From Leishmania mexicana MHOM/GT/2001/U1103 (taxonomy: Eukaryota; Euglenozoa; Kinetoplastea; Trypanosomatida; Trypanosomatidae), in assembly GCF_000234665.1 (NCBI RefSeq), contig NC_018329.1, positions 124,001-188,000 on the forward strand: a stretch of 64,000 nt of DNA, given 5' to 3'. Position numbers and translations under genes: made by a program. The number at the start of each line of letters is the position of its first letter. Position 1 is the first letter of the stretch. Positions 9,185-18,990 of the stretch are shown here, one piece after another. Under the pieces are notes generated by a model that did no database searches, was not told where the DNA came from, and saw only the letters and a list, made by a program, of their open reading frames with translations.

Positions 9185-11296
9185 TCAGTCCCAGTCCGCG
9201 TGTGGCTCATCCTCGAGCCCCTCCAGCATGCCAGGAAGTAGCTCATCGATTTGGGAGATGTTCACCGTGCCAGCGCCGCGGCCGCGCAACGCCCGCTCCA
9301 TCGCCGTTGGTATGTCGACCGCGGGCTCCGCAATAACGCTGCGCCGGCGCCGCTTCGAGGCTCGCGCCTCCTCCAGCTTTTGGATTTCCTCATCCGTCCG
9401 TGCACGCCCGCGCTTCCATTTTTCGCCGTAAAGGGAGACGCCGATGCGCTCGCGTCGGAGGCGCTCCTCGTTGTCCAGCACGAGGTAGGGCAGGATGTCC
9501 GTGCAGTCATCTTCCTCGACCCGCGGTAGTACGAGGAACTCCCACGGCAGGGCGTGTCGCCGCTCGCGGTCGTACAGGATCTCCTCCAGCGCTAGACGGA
9601 CCCCCTCGTCGTCGCGGTCAAAGAACCCGAATGGATCCTCCTCTGCAGGGGTTCCCGGCAGAGGGCTGCCGCCGCGTAGCTGCGAGAGCCCGCAGCTGAA
9701 GGACTGGTTCTGAGTAGGGTGACTGACAGACGGGGCCACCGCGGCGCCTCCAGAGCTACCACCAACCCCATTGGCGTCATCCTCGTCAGCAAAGTCGAAG
9801 TCGCTGCGCAGGTGCATCACTTCCGCATTGCTGTTTAGCAACCGCGTGTACTCATCCGTCATCCACCGCAGCTGCTCCTGCGAATCCATCGCGGCGGCCC
9901 CAACGGCGGCCGACGCAGAGTGCATGCCTCCGTCGTCGGCGTACCCCACCGCTGGCGACGTCTTTGCGAGCGAGGACGCCAACGACTCTTCAGGCAGCAG
10001 ATAAAGAGGAATACCAGTGGATGACACATCCGCATCGTTCAGCAGCCCCGCGGCTGCCCCCTGCCGCATGCCACCCATGCTGCCCCCCGCGTCGCTGCCG
10101 TTCTGAAGAGACGCCTCGCGCTTGATGAGGAGGCGGTGCTCCTCCCTCTTAACACTGCGCGCCACCTCCTCTAGCGGGATGGGCTTCGTGTGCGGCAGAC
10201 CCAATATGTGCAGCTGCTGTGTCGGCGACAGCCCTTTCAGATCCAAATTCTCCTCCAGCGGCGTGATGCCCTCCAGCTCGCAGTGCTTCATGATGAACCG
10301 GCGCCACTTGTCACACCGCTCCGGCGTTGCGGGCTGCGACGTCTTCGCCTCGGAGACAAGCTCGTAGAAGATGGCCGACAGCTCCCGCATACTCGCGTGG
10401 ACGTCCTCCTCGGTGGATTTGCGGCTCGAGTCGTTGAAGGCTGGCGGCAAGGTCTCGTGCGATGGCTGATAGTCGTCGATGTTCTCCAGACGCGCCGTTG
10501 GTGTCGCCGCAAACTCGGTCAGTCGCTTGCCGATTGTGTTGGACGTGAGTCGCACCATCCCGCACACCTGCTCCGGGGTGCGTGAAATGCCAAAAACGTA
10601 GCACGCCACGAGCAAAGCAGCAGCGCACACACCCATCGGTCGCCTGCCACAGCTAATCCAGTCATCCTGCATGGCGCGCAGCACCTTGAGAGCGCACACA
10701 ACCACGTCCGTCGTCTGCGGTCCGAGGTCCATCTGTTCGGCAAACCGCTGCACGTAGCACGACGGGTCGATCACGGGCACCTCGGTGTGGGTGGCGTGGC
10801 AGATGTACTTCATCTGCGATAAGATCGTGTGCGGGTCCTCGCCGTTGAGCTCGGAGAAGTCGTAGATGACGTGCGACGTACGCTCACGCCGGCATGCCGC
10901 GTACAGGCAGGCGCATAGCACACTTGGCCGTGTGCCGGAGACTGCGTTCAGGTTGAGCGCCACCTTGTATATGCCGAGGGCACGCTCCACCGTATCTTCG
11001 CTGATCTCGAGCTGCCGGCTGATGTTCAGCATCTCTCGGCGGGCTTTGTCGATGGTGGGGCGGGAGTGAGAGTGGATCATGCTCGTGTTGGTGCCTTTGT
11101 ACGAGGTGGCGGGGCGGAAGCTGCCGGCAAGACCGCGAAGGCCGCCGCCGCTGGCCGGCTGTCGACCGCCCTGGGCGAAGATAGGGTCTAGCTCGTACTG
11201 GTCGCTCATGACGACATCGCCGCAGATGGTGCACGTCGTGCGCCCATTTTGCCGATCTACGAAGAGGGCAGAGGTGGGATGGGTGCAGCTCGACAT
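9185..11296 (-). CDS. BRF1: BRF1, TFIIB-related subunit of RNA polymerase III factor TFIIIB
   Basis: This 703-residue protein has the TFIIB-family layout. An N-terminal zinc ribbon uses Cys4, His6, Cys22 and Cys25. Two cyclin folds follow at about 85-168 and 176-263; the second carries the typical GRRPMGVCAAALLVACY and a helix-turn-helix-like region with VCGMVRLTSNTIGKRL. A conserved Brf1 block near residues 565-645 (LALEEILYDRER onward, then a basic KWKRGR stretch) separates BRF1 from TFIIB. It recruits RNA polymerase III to tRNA, 5S and U-snRNA genes as part of TFIIIB with TBP and BDP1. The middle 300-560 segment is Ser/Gly-rich and probably disordered. The start at 11296 gives the zinc ribbon immediately, and a good splice acceptor lies 17 nt upstream. 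Oddity: the first zinc pair is Cys-x-His rather than Cys-x2-Cys/His. Confidence 0.94.
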   Translation of the reverse strand: MSSCTHPTSALFVDRQNGRTTCTICGDVVMSDQYELDPIFAQGGRQPASGGGLRGLAGSFRPATSYKGTNTSMIHSHSRPTIDKARREMLNISRQLEISEDTVERALGIYKVALNLNAVSGTRPSVLCACLYAACRRERTSHVIYDFSELNGEDPHTILSQMKYICHATHTEVPVIDPSCYVQRFAEQMDLGPQTTDVVVCALKVLRAMQDDWISCGRRPMGVCAAALLVACYVFGISRTPEQVCGMVRLTSNTIGKRLTEFAATPTARLENIDDYQPSHETLPPAFNDSSRKSTEEDVHASMRELSAIFYELVSEAKTSQPATPERCDKWRRFIMKHCELEGITPLEENLDLKGLSPTQQLHILGLPHTKPIPLEEVARSVKREEHRLLIKREASLQNGSDAGGSMGGMRQGAAAGLLNDADVSSTGIPLYLLPEESLASSLAKTSPAVGYADDGGMHSASAAVGAAAMDSQEQLRWMTDEYTRLLNSNAEVMHLRSDFDFADEDDANGVGGSSGGAAVAPSVSHPTQNQSFSCGLSQLRGGSPLPGTPAEEDPFGFFDRDDEGVRLALEEILYDRERRHALPWEFLVLPRVEEDDCTDILPYLVLDNEERLRRERIGVSLYGEKWKRGRARTDEEIQKLEEARASKRRRRSVIAEPAVDIPTAMERALRGRGAGTVNISQIDELLPGMLEGLEDEPHADWD

Positions 11297-12450
11297 GGCG
11301 AAGAGTCAAGCGCTCCGAAGCAGTAGGAAAAGGTAAGACGCCGCCCACACTGCGCCGCCACCCGCAGCAACACCTCCGATGGGGAGCAAAAGAAAAACGC
11401 GGACACGATTCCTGAGCAGAGAGACAGGGTCGTCACGTCCGCAGCCGCTGCGCGGTCACCCGCAAGAGGACGAGACGCTGCCGACGGCCGTTGCCGCAGT
11501 CGCGGTGGTGGGCGCGCCAGTGACCGCACGGGATACGCGTGAAGGGTCGAAAGCAGGGAAGAGCGGAGAAGAGGATGGAAACAAACAGGCAGAGAGTCTG
11601 GGCAGCTGCGGCTATCGGTGGCGCACCGCTCGAGCTCCACTGCGCTAGATGCACGTTCGCCAAACCGAACCCTTTGAGAGCGCACAGAAAAGATGAGGCA
11701 GGGAGTTTGGGGAAGGAGGGAGGAGGAAACGCCTTCGGTGATCCTCATGCACCGGGCCGCGACTGCACTCTCCCCGCTTTCGTGACGAGAGAAGAAGGAA
11801 GGGGGGCGCCAGTCGACGTGCGGCGTCTGGTCACACGCGGTGAGGTGAAGAGTGCGAGAACGAGAATATGGCGAGCAACGGATCAGCCCAATATGAAAGA
11901 GGGCGACACATATGCTACCATGTGACGAGAAACACGCCTACAAGAGGGGTGTGGGACACAGCCCATTGTGCCCGGCTGTCTGCGCCTGTGTCTGTGTGTT
12001 TCTCGCGACGGATGGCCGTCGCAGGTGAAAGTAAGCACCGTCTGCGCTTGAGTCGACACACGACACGACGAGCATTCTTTCTCTTCTCCCCTCCCTCATG
12101 CCGGTTGTTGCACTCCGCGATGCCCACCCCTACCCCACCAGGGCTCCTCTGCGCCGCTTCTCGTCGTCAGAGGCGCCGATGTGTGCCGTGCCACAAAGGC
12201 GTTTGCCGAGAAGTTTACAGAGGCGCATGTCCTCGTCAGCTTCAGTCCTTTTGTATTCGTTGCTGCCTCGACAAGGAAGAGCGGGTGTCGTGCGCTTGCA
12301 TTGCCACGAGGCCCCCCGCCCACACACACACACACACAAGCTCACATCCGTTGTCAGAACCTCTGAAAAGCTGTGAAGACGCCCCACCTGAGACGCTGGA
12401 GGCGGGGGAGAAGGAAGCGCACGCCACGTGCTGCACACACACATTACACC
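11297..12450. other. Spacer between BRF1 and Era-like GTPase gene
   Basis: No supported gene. It contains a short (CA)n run at about 12320-12338 and mixed-composition sequence. It should hold the BRF1 5' UTR at the left and the Era-like gene's 3' UTR at the right. Confidence 0.55.
11313..11336 (-). promoter_or_regulatory. Putative trans-splice acceptor for BRF1
   Basis: Minus-strand polypyrimidine sequence (CTTACCTTTTCCTACTGCTT) is followed by CGGAG with the AG at 11314-11313, leaving a very short 5' UTR of about 16 nt before the BRF1 ATG. Inferred only. Confidence 0.4.
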
Positions 12451-13596
12451 TCAGGAGTTTGAGAGTCCGCCTGGGGCGATGAAGGCTTGAAAAACAAAGC
12501 GAAACCGCTCTGGCGCCAGCTCGCGCTCCGTCACCTGCTGTGCGCGCAGACAGATGGCCTCCAACTTGCCGTAGAAGGTGAACATGTACGCTGGGCGATC
12601 GAAGAACACCTCCACCACCACCTCCGTCGTGCCTGACTCCTTGCGGGTCCAGCCCAGCACGCGATGCCGCATGCAGTGCGGGATTTCGTGCGGGAGTAGC
12701 TCCATGAAGGTCTGGCGCAGAAGCTCCGCCACGCGCTGCGGTGGATTCAAATCCGTAGCCTCGCGGCGGTAGTGCTCCCACGCCCCCGGCTTTGCGTACT
12801 GACAGAGGCAGTCCTTCAGCTCCACCAGTCCACTGCCGCCCTTGACGCTTACCTCGTGCGTCGCAGCAGTCGGCAACCCGAGAGACTCAAGGTCGGTGCG
12901 CATGGCAAAGTACAGCTCACGATGGCGCGGCGTCTGAACCTTGTCCATCATCGTCATGGCGATCACCACGGGTAGTTCGCGGCCGGCAGCGCGGCGTACC
13001 ACCTCCGTCGCGACCACCTTGTGCTCCTTCTCGACAAATCCCACGCCGACAGGGAGCGCCAGGACAACGAGGTCCGCCACGAAGAGAGCATCGTATGCCT
13101 TAGCTGTGCCGGAGGCGAACTTGCGCCGCACGCGCTGCGTATCACGAGGCACAATGCCCGGTGTGTCGAGGAGGAGCAACTGCGTGTCGTGCACCGTGGC
13201 AACCGCCTTTGTCCAATCCTTGGTGCTGCCGTAGCGGTTGCTGACGGCACCCACATTGCTGAGCGCCAGGGAATTCACGAGGGACGTCTTTCCTGCGTTT
13301 TGAGGCCCGAGGAAAGCAACGTGCAGAACGAGCGGATTAGCGGGCTGCTGCACTGACTCGAGACTCTCTTTCGCAGCAGAAGAGCTCAGCCCGGGCGCGA
13401 CCGCAGCAGCAGCGAGGGGTGGGAACGCCTCCTCTACGGGCGTGTAGCGGCGCTCCTTGTAGACTCGCTGGAAGCGTTTCGCCACTGCATCGACGCCCTC
13501 CTCCTTGTTCTCGGAGAGCACTGACACAATGCGCTGTTCCCACCGGCGACGGCTCTGCAACGACGTGCGGCACACCAGCGAGCGCGTCAGCATCAT
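12451..13596 (-). CDS. Era-like GTPase, probably mitochondrial (ribosomal small-subunit assembly)
   Basis: This 381-residue protein has a TRAFAC GTPase domain followed by an Era-type C-terminal domain. The P-loop GPQNAGKTS is at 97-105 and the G3 motif DTPG at 144-147. The segment ELLPHEIPHCM at about 299-309 matches the EIPHS region that starts the KH domain of bacterial Era and human ERAL1. Era proteins bind the 3' end of small-subunit rRNA and act in its maturation. The Arg/Ser-rich N-terminus (MMLTRSLVCRTSLQSRRRW) looks like a mitochondrial presequence. The usual G4 motif NKxD reads TMMD at 215-218, and the KH GxxG loop is not clear, so nucleotide and RNA binding may be altered. Two ATGs in tandem (13596 and 13593) are possible starts. 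An upstream extension to 14109 is rejected because it reads through a (GT)n tract. Confidence 0.88.
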   Translation of the reverse strand: MMLTRSLVCRTSLQSRRRWEQRIVSVLSENKEEGVDAVAKRFQRVYKERRYTPVEEAFPPLAAAAVAPGLSSSAAKESLESVQQPANPLVLHVAFLGPQNAGKTSLVNSLALSNVGAVSNRYGSTKDWTKAVATVHDTQLLLLDTPGIVPRDTQRVRRKFASGTAKAYDALFVADLVVLALPVGVGFVEKEHKVVATEVVRRAAGRELPVVIAMTMMDKVQTPRHRELYFAMRTDLESLGLPTAATHEVSVKGGSGLVELKDCLCQYAKPGAWEHYRREATDLNPPQRVAELLRQTFMELLPHEIPHCMRHRVLGWTRKESGTTEVVVEVFFDRPAYMFTFYGKLEAICLRAQQVTERELAPERFRFVFQAFIAPGGLSNS

Positions 13597-13687
13597 ATAG
13601 ACCGCCAAGAGAAAACACAAGGGGTGAAAAGACGTACGATGACAGAGTGAAGTTAGCTTGTATGTGTGTATGTGTGCGTATGTGTGC

Positions 13688-13720
<33 letters not shown>

Positions 13721-15557
13721 ACACAGGCAGAGGAGACGTACGAGAGTATGCACAGGCAGGCATGTGATGCATCGAGGAGAACAGGGAGAAACAATGCCAA
13801 GACACACACAGAGACACGCAGGCGAACGTCTCCTTCCCCGCGCCCCTCTCCGTGGCCGTAGCGCCAGGTGCCCAGCTCAGCCCTTGACGTGGCATTTTCC
13901 TGTGCTCGTGTAGTCTGCTCGGTTGTCTCGATGAAACCCAAACACACAGAGAGACAGGGGAAGGGGGATGCGCATAGCATACGCCCGTTCCCAGCCCAGA
14001 CCCTCTGGTGAGCAGGCGCTGCGAGACCACAGACAGGCATGGAGAGGCACGGAGAGCAATGGAAAGAGGGTGCCGTGTTTGTGTGCGCAGGGAAGACCCA
14101 CAGACACACGCAACCACGGTCGTGATACGCACAACCTCCCCAGCCTCTTGCACGTTGCTACCGAGGGAGAACTACAGGGAAGGAAGAGAAGCAGATGTGT
14201 GTCACCCGGCCCTCTGCCGACAACGAGCAACACAACGGGCGCCGAGAGACATGGGGATGGCAAAAACAAGGGCATGCGCGCTGAGATCATCACCGCCTTC
14301 AGCTGCCAGAAAAACAAGAAAACCAAAGCACACACCACAGCTGCAACAGCCTATCTAGCCCAACCTTGCGAAGAAAACCGGCTCGTGTGCAAGCAGCCGA
14401 AATACCCGAAAACCACAAACCACAAACACAGTTCGCGCCACACACGCAGAGAGAGAGAGAGAGGGAGGGACGGAAAGAGGAGCAAGCAGTGGAACCTACA
14501 ACATATCGCGCATAAGCGCATAACAAACGGCAGACAAGAAGAAGGCGGAGGCGGAGGCGGACGCCCAACCCGCGCACACACGCGCACGCGCAACGAGAGC
14601 GCGGAAGCCAAAGTGGTTCGAGTCGCAGAGACCACCAAAAGAAAACGAAGAGGGAGAAAGATCAGGAAAATGAACATCAACGAGCGAGCAAGCGAGCGAA
14701 ACAGAAGGAGAGAGAGGGACGGAAGGGGAGGGCGAGTCACTGCGCATCCTATCACACAGGGGGGGGAGCAGGCGCACACATGGTCGTCAATGTTTTCCGT
14801 TTATATTTTTTTCATTTTTGGTCTGGGTTCGCCTCTTGTTCTCACCCTCCCCTAATTGAAAGAACCCAGCGACAGCAAACAAAGGACATGCGTACACACA
14901 CACGCACACGCGCATCCATGCAGAGATGGCGCGACGCATCGGCGTGCGCACACGTGCTTGTGCGTTGTGCGTGCATCCATGCGAGCGGCACACATGTCAC
15001 CCTTCCCACTGTTCTGTTCCTCCTCTATTCAGCAGCAATACAAGGACAGCGTGATATTTTCGTTGCGGTTATTGTCTTCTATGAGACGGTGCGCATAACT
15101 GGAGGGGGACGATAGAAAAATAGAGGCGTGAAAGATGAAAGCTGGTGCTGCTGAGAGGCCTCTGCGACCGCAAGGCGCGCCGCGCACAGCAGCCCCTTAT
15201 CACCTTCGACCTTCATCCTTCAAAGTCGCACGTGAGCCACCACGCAGCCACCAAGAGAGTGGTACCTGCTTCCTCGATCTCTGCCTCTCTCCTCCAGTCG
15301 CCACTTCCCGTTAAACGACAACGGAAGCGGGGAAGGAGGGGGCCGGGTAGACTGTCAGTGATAGCGCCTCAGAACAAAGGGTAGGGAGGATGGGGCTCGG
15401 CACGCACGTCGAGGATAGAGAGCAGTGAAAAGACATCGTAAGTAACTAAGTGAAGAACCGTGAGAAAGTCCCCGTCTCCGTTCATCAGAGGAGAGACGCA
15501 GACACACGAGGCCGCCGAAGTGCCCACACAACCACACGTGCACGGGTTGAAGGCGCT
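13597..15557. other. Spacer between Era-like gene and small membrane protein gene
   Basis: About 2 kb without a supported gene. It contains a long (GT)n tract, a GA-rich run near 14449-14465, and A-rich segments. Most should be the 5' side of the Era-like gene and the 3' UTR of the small membrane protein. Confidence 0.55.
13661..13718. repeat. (GT)n microsatellite with GC/TA interruptions
   Basis: About 58 bp of TGTG-type repeat, regular in its right half, located 65 bp upstream of the Era-like gene start. Confidence 0.9.
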
Positions 15558-15959
15558 CTATGCCCTCTTTGCCTTCGTGTTGCCAGGGCGCCCCGTCGAC
15601 GACTTCATCCCCTCCTCGATGCCGTACATGCGCTTGATCTCTTCCAGTTCCGTCTTGGTATCCATCTGAAAGGTGGAGGCGACGAAGAGCAGCAGCGTGA
15701 GAACCAGCAACAGGAGGACGTAGCGCTCCTGAAAAACACCCTGGTACCGCTTGGGCAGCCGCCAGGCTTCGTTACCGCCAGCTGGCGACGGGGTTGTGGG
15801 CCGACTGTGTTCGAGCTCGGACCAGGCACGCAGCTCCTCCTCCGTCGCCATCGGCTCGTCTGGTATGTCTATCGGTGTGTCCGTGTTCATGCACATCGTA
15901 GACGCCGCCCTCACAGCCACAGCGATCGACTGCTCCTTGCGCTTCGCTACTGAATGCAT
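15558..15959 (-). CDS. Small single-span membrane protein, function unknown
   Basis: This 133-residue protein has one strong hydrophobic helix (VLLLLVLTLLLFVASTF, about residues 82-98). It is preceded by a charged region containing RLPKRYQGVFQERY and followed by a basic tail ending KAKRA. There is no cleavable signal at the N-terminus, so it is probably tail- or signal-anchored with a short C-terminal side (about 35 residues). I do not recognise the family. The start at 15959 (MHSVAK) is the first ATG after a likely splice acceptor at 16017-16018; Met codons at 15896 and 15890 are alternatives and would lose about 20 residues without touching the helix. Sequence upstream of 15959 in this frame is low-complexity and is rejected. 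Confidence 0.72.
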   Translation of the reverse strand: MHSVAKRKEQSIAVAVRAASTMCMNTDTPIDIPDEPMATEEELRAWSELEHSRPTTPSPAGGNEAWRLPKRYQGVFQERYVLLLLVLTLLLFVASTFQMDTKTELEEIKRMYGIEEGMKSSTGRPGNTKAKRA

Positions 15960-16016
15960 ACTTGAATGTCTCGATGGATTCCCCCAGAGATTAATGGTAA
16001 GTGCTTGTGCAATGCA

Positions 16017-16070
16017 CTGGAAAGAACACGAGAGTCTCGGGAAGGGGAGGGGAGGGGAGGGAGCAAGAGG
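16017..16070 (-). promoter_or_regulatory. Putative trans-splice acceptor for small membrane protein
   Basis: A strong plus-strand purine tract at 16028-16070 gives a polypyrimidine tract in the minus-strand transcript, followed by an AG at 16018-16017, about 57 nt upstream of the ATG at 15959. Inferred only. Confidence 0.4.
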
Positions 16071-16829
16071 GGCGCGTAGGTGCGTGTGTGTGTGTGTGCG
16101 TGTGTGACTGTGTGGTCGGCAGCCCGGGCACGTGTGACTCCATTGTTCGCCGTCACCGCTGACGGCGTGCACGTTGGCTTGAGCGGCACCCCGCTGCTTC
16201 GCCGGCTCTTTCTCACTCTCGCTGTCTGTCTGCCGCTCAAGGCGTCCCACAGGAGAGGGAAGAGGTGTGTGTAAGCAGCAGAGAGTGTCTGCGCTCACGT
16301 GCCCTCTAACACCGCAGCCCTCGAAGTGTGGTCTCTCTCCTGATGCGAGGAGGGTGTCGTGAGAGTACTTGCAGATTCTTATCTGTGTCTTCGTGCGGTC
16401 ACTCGCTTTCCAAAAAAAAAGGGTCGCCGCACCAGTAAAAACACACAAGTCTCGACGCGCACACGGCGCAGCCCTTCACGCGCGGAGGGCTTCGAAACAC
16501 CAACGCTCGTCGGGGGATATCTGCCCTAAAATGCAAGCGACGCCCCCCCCAGCAGACTACTACACACTCCCACACGCATCCGCGTCTCTCCGTGATGGTC
16601 GGCCTTTTCTGTCCCGCCCTCCCTCGGCTCGGCGTGGAGAGCGGCGGAAAGAGAAAGCGTGCGCGCGCTGCGGCTCAAGAGACAACTGCCCGGACGCTTG
16701 CCGGTGACGCGCCCCTCAAATGAAACAGTTGCCTGGGCAGACGTCCACGCTCGAGTCCGGAGGCAAGTCCCCTGCAGCACCTTGCTTTCCTTCCAGGGCG
16801 CGCCAACGGCGATGCCCCGTTCATGAAAG

Positions 16830-18300
16830 TTCAATCGTGTGCGGCCTACCCCGTTAAGCCTTGCAGGAGGACCAAGGTGCCGTCCTGTGCTCAAACGGCC
16901 TCCAACGTACGTTGCGGGGAATAGCTCAGGTATCCTTGAACCGTTGGGACCGATGTCCGGCTCGTTGCATCATGCCCGCCTTGAGGACCCCCCAACCTGC
17001 GCCAGACTGTGGACCACTGCTCTGCGTACCGACGCCAGCTTCAGGTCCGGGTCGACTTCCTTGGGCGCACCCCCCCCGCCACCTCACCTTATTCTTGGCC
17101 GCTGCGAGGCCGCTGCACGCGGTCTGCTGGCTCAGTCAGTGCCGCCAGCATCGAACCGTCCTGCCTGCTGAGGGCGGGATGCCACCGGGTACGGGCCTCA
17201 CGAGGTGGTTGCCCCTGACCCTCCTGTAGGTCAGACCCACCGGGTACGTGTGGCGGCCGATTCGGAATTCCCGCCGCTCATCAGCTGGTGCGCCGTCTGC
17301 CGTGCGCTGCCGACCATTCCGGTGATTCCTTGGGGTCCACATATGGGTGTCGTCCAATCACCATACAACTGCAAGGGGATATCAGCGCGCTGTACACCGT
17401 TGCTTACCTGGAGACGATTGGCCGACGCTTTTCAGGTCCTCCTCGCGGCGCTCAGCCATGACTTGTCCCCGGGTCCCTCCAGCGGGATGCCCTCCCCGCC
17501 GTCAGGCCCGCCGCCCTTCATAAGAGGGGAGCGGTTTTCGCCCTGTGGGGGGGGGCATCTGTTCGGTTTTGTTGTTACAAAAGAGTCCACTGTTGGTGTG
17601 CACGGAAGTCTCGCTTCCCCGGGCCGCCTTTTCGTTGTGGCCCTGTGAAAGACCGGGGCGCGAGCGACATGGGTTCGGTCTTGGGGGAGGGGGGTCGTCG
17701 TATCGATTCATCTGATGTCTCTGCGAATACACAGATCAGCATGAGAAGCCCCCGCCGTCATCGCTGAAGCGTTGTTGTGCCACGCACTTGGCGAAGGTCA
17801 GAAGGCCGTCGTGGGGCGATCCTCGAGAAGGTCTTGCGTACGTCCCGCCCCCACAATGACAGACGGAGGGGAAGCCGACAGTCCGCAGTCGTGCGTTGCT
17901 GCGAGCCCTACCCCATGCTGGGATACCGGCTAGCCAGCGATGTCGCGTGTGCAGGGGTGAGCAGCCGCTTCTCTCCTCAGTGCTGACGTGGCGGTACAGC
18001 ACTCCTCCGGTCAGGCCGTCCGTGAGCGTGGTCAGTCGTCTGCTTGTGCCACAGAGCTGTGTTGGCATGCGCACTCTAGCAGGGGAAAATGCAGCTCCGT
18101 GGCGTGTCGTCTTCCCGCGTGGCACGCTACCACCCCGGTGAGCATCTCATTACCTTGTCCTGTCCCTCTCCGGGCAACCCGATGGGCAGCCCTGTCTTCA
18201 CAGTTCCTTGAGGGCTCGTGCGGCTGGTGCTGCTCCTCGGCGCGGAGAGGACTGCCACGATCTTCGGCCCGCTAGTGCCTCTGCTGCCTAGTCCGCCCTT
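16830..18300. mobile_element. Possible degenerate retroposon sequence (SIDER/DIRE-like)
   Basis: This ~1.4 kb stretch differs from the rest of the spacers: it is complex, lacks microsatellites, and all frames are broken. It includes related short segments such as CCACCGGGTACGGG near 17181 and CCACCGGGTACGTG near 17238. It lies in the presumed 3' UTR of the surface-protein gene at 18991-22449. Leishmania 3' UTRs commonly carry degenerate ingi-related SIDER elements of about 0.5 kb, some of which destabilise mRNAs. The identification rests on location and texture, not on a recognised consensus; boundaries and orientation are uncertain, and more than one element could be present. Confidence 0.35.
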
Positions 18301-18990
18301 CACCTCTCACGCCGTGCAAAACAGCGCTTACATTCGCCTGTTGCCGGACCTCGGTGCACCCGACATGCTTGACAGTGGCGGTCTCTGTCGGGGTGGTGAC
18401 GGGTGAGGCGATGCGACTAAACACTCGCTCTGTTCACCTGGTGTATCGTCGGCAGAAAGAGAGGGGAGGAGAGACTGTACGGAGCAAGAGGGGTGTGGGC
18501 ATTGCAGCTGCCATGCTGTGCGAGCAGAGGGCAGGATAGACGCCAGAGGCCATCCAAGGTAAGGAGGAGATGGGTTGCTGGATCACGAGATCGCACACAT
18601 CGCGGCTCTGTCCCTGGACCCTAAGGAGACGGCATAGCACGTTTTCTCGTCGGTGACCACTTGTCCAGTCTTTTAAAATCACAGCAGCGTCTGTGAGCAA
18701 TCTCTACTTTCTCGCGTCATCACTGATGGAGATGGTAAAGTACAAGAGAGAGAGTCGGGGATTGCCGGTGTGTCGGCCACCACCCCATTCTCCCTACATC
18801 AAAAACCTCTCACAATGAGGCCCGTCATGCTCTCCTACGCGTTACACAAGCAACTTACTCAGCAGTCGCGCCGCTCACGTCGCGCCGTAAGCCCTGAGTG
18901 CTGCTTGTAGTCACCACTACGGGACCTCTGTCGTCGTGCGCGCGGGTGCTTGGGTGTTAGCAGCTCACCGCGCCGTACCCACACCCTCCC

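Larger units (their letters stand above)
15960..18990. other. 3 kb spacer, long 3' region of the surface-protein gene
   Basis: No protein gene is supported. A (GT)n run sits at about 16079-16112. From roughly 16800 to 18300 the sequence is complex and GC-balanced rather than simple repeats, yet no frame stays open with plausible protein composition. That is described separately as retroposon-like sequence. Confidence 0.6.

Noticed and set aside
13597..14109. Upstream extension of the Era-like frame
   Set aside because: Translates the (GT)n tract as repeated His-Thr; it is 5' flanking sequence.
14610..14625. tRNA B-box-like sequence (GGTTCGAGTC)
   Set aside because: No A box, acceptor stem or anticodon arm around it.
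16360..16840. Possible small gene between the membrane protein and the retroposon-like region
   Set aside because: No frame shows a consistent domain or a plausible start with an upstream splice signal.
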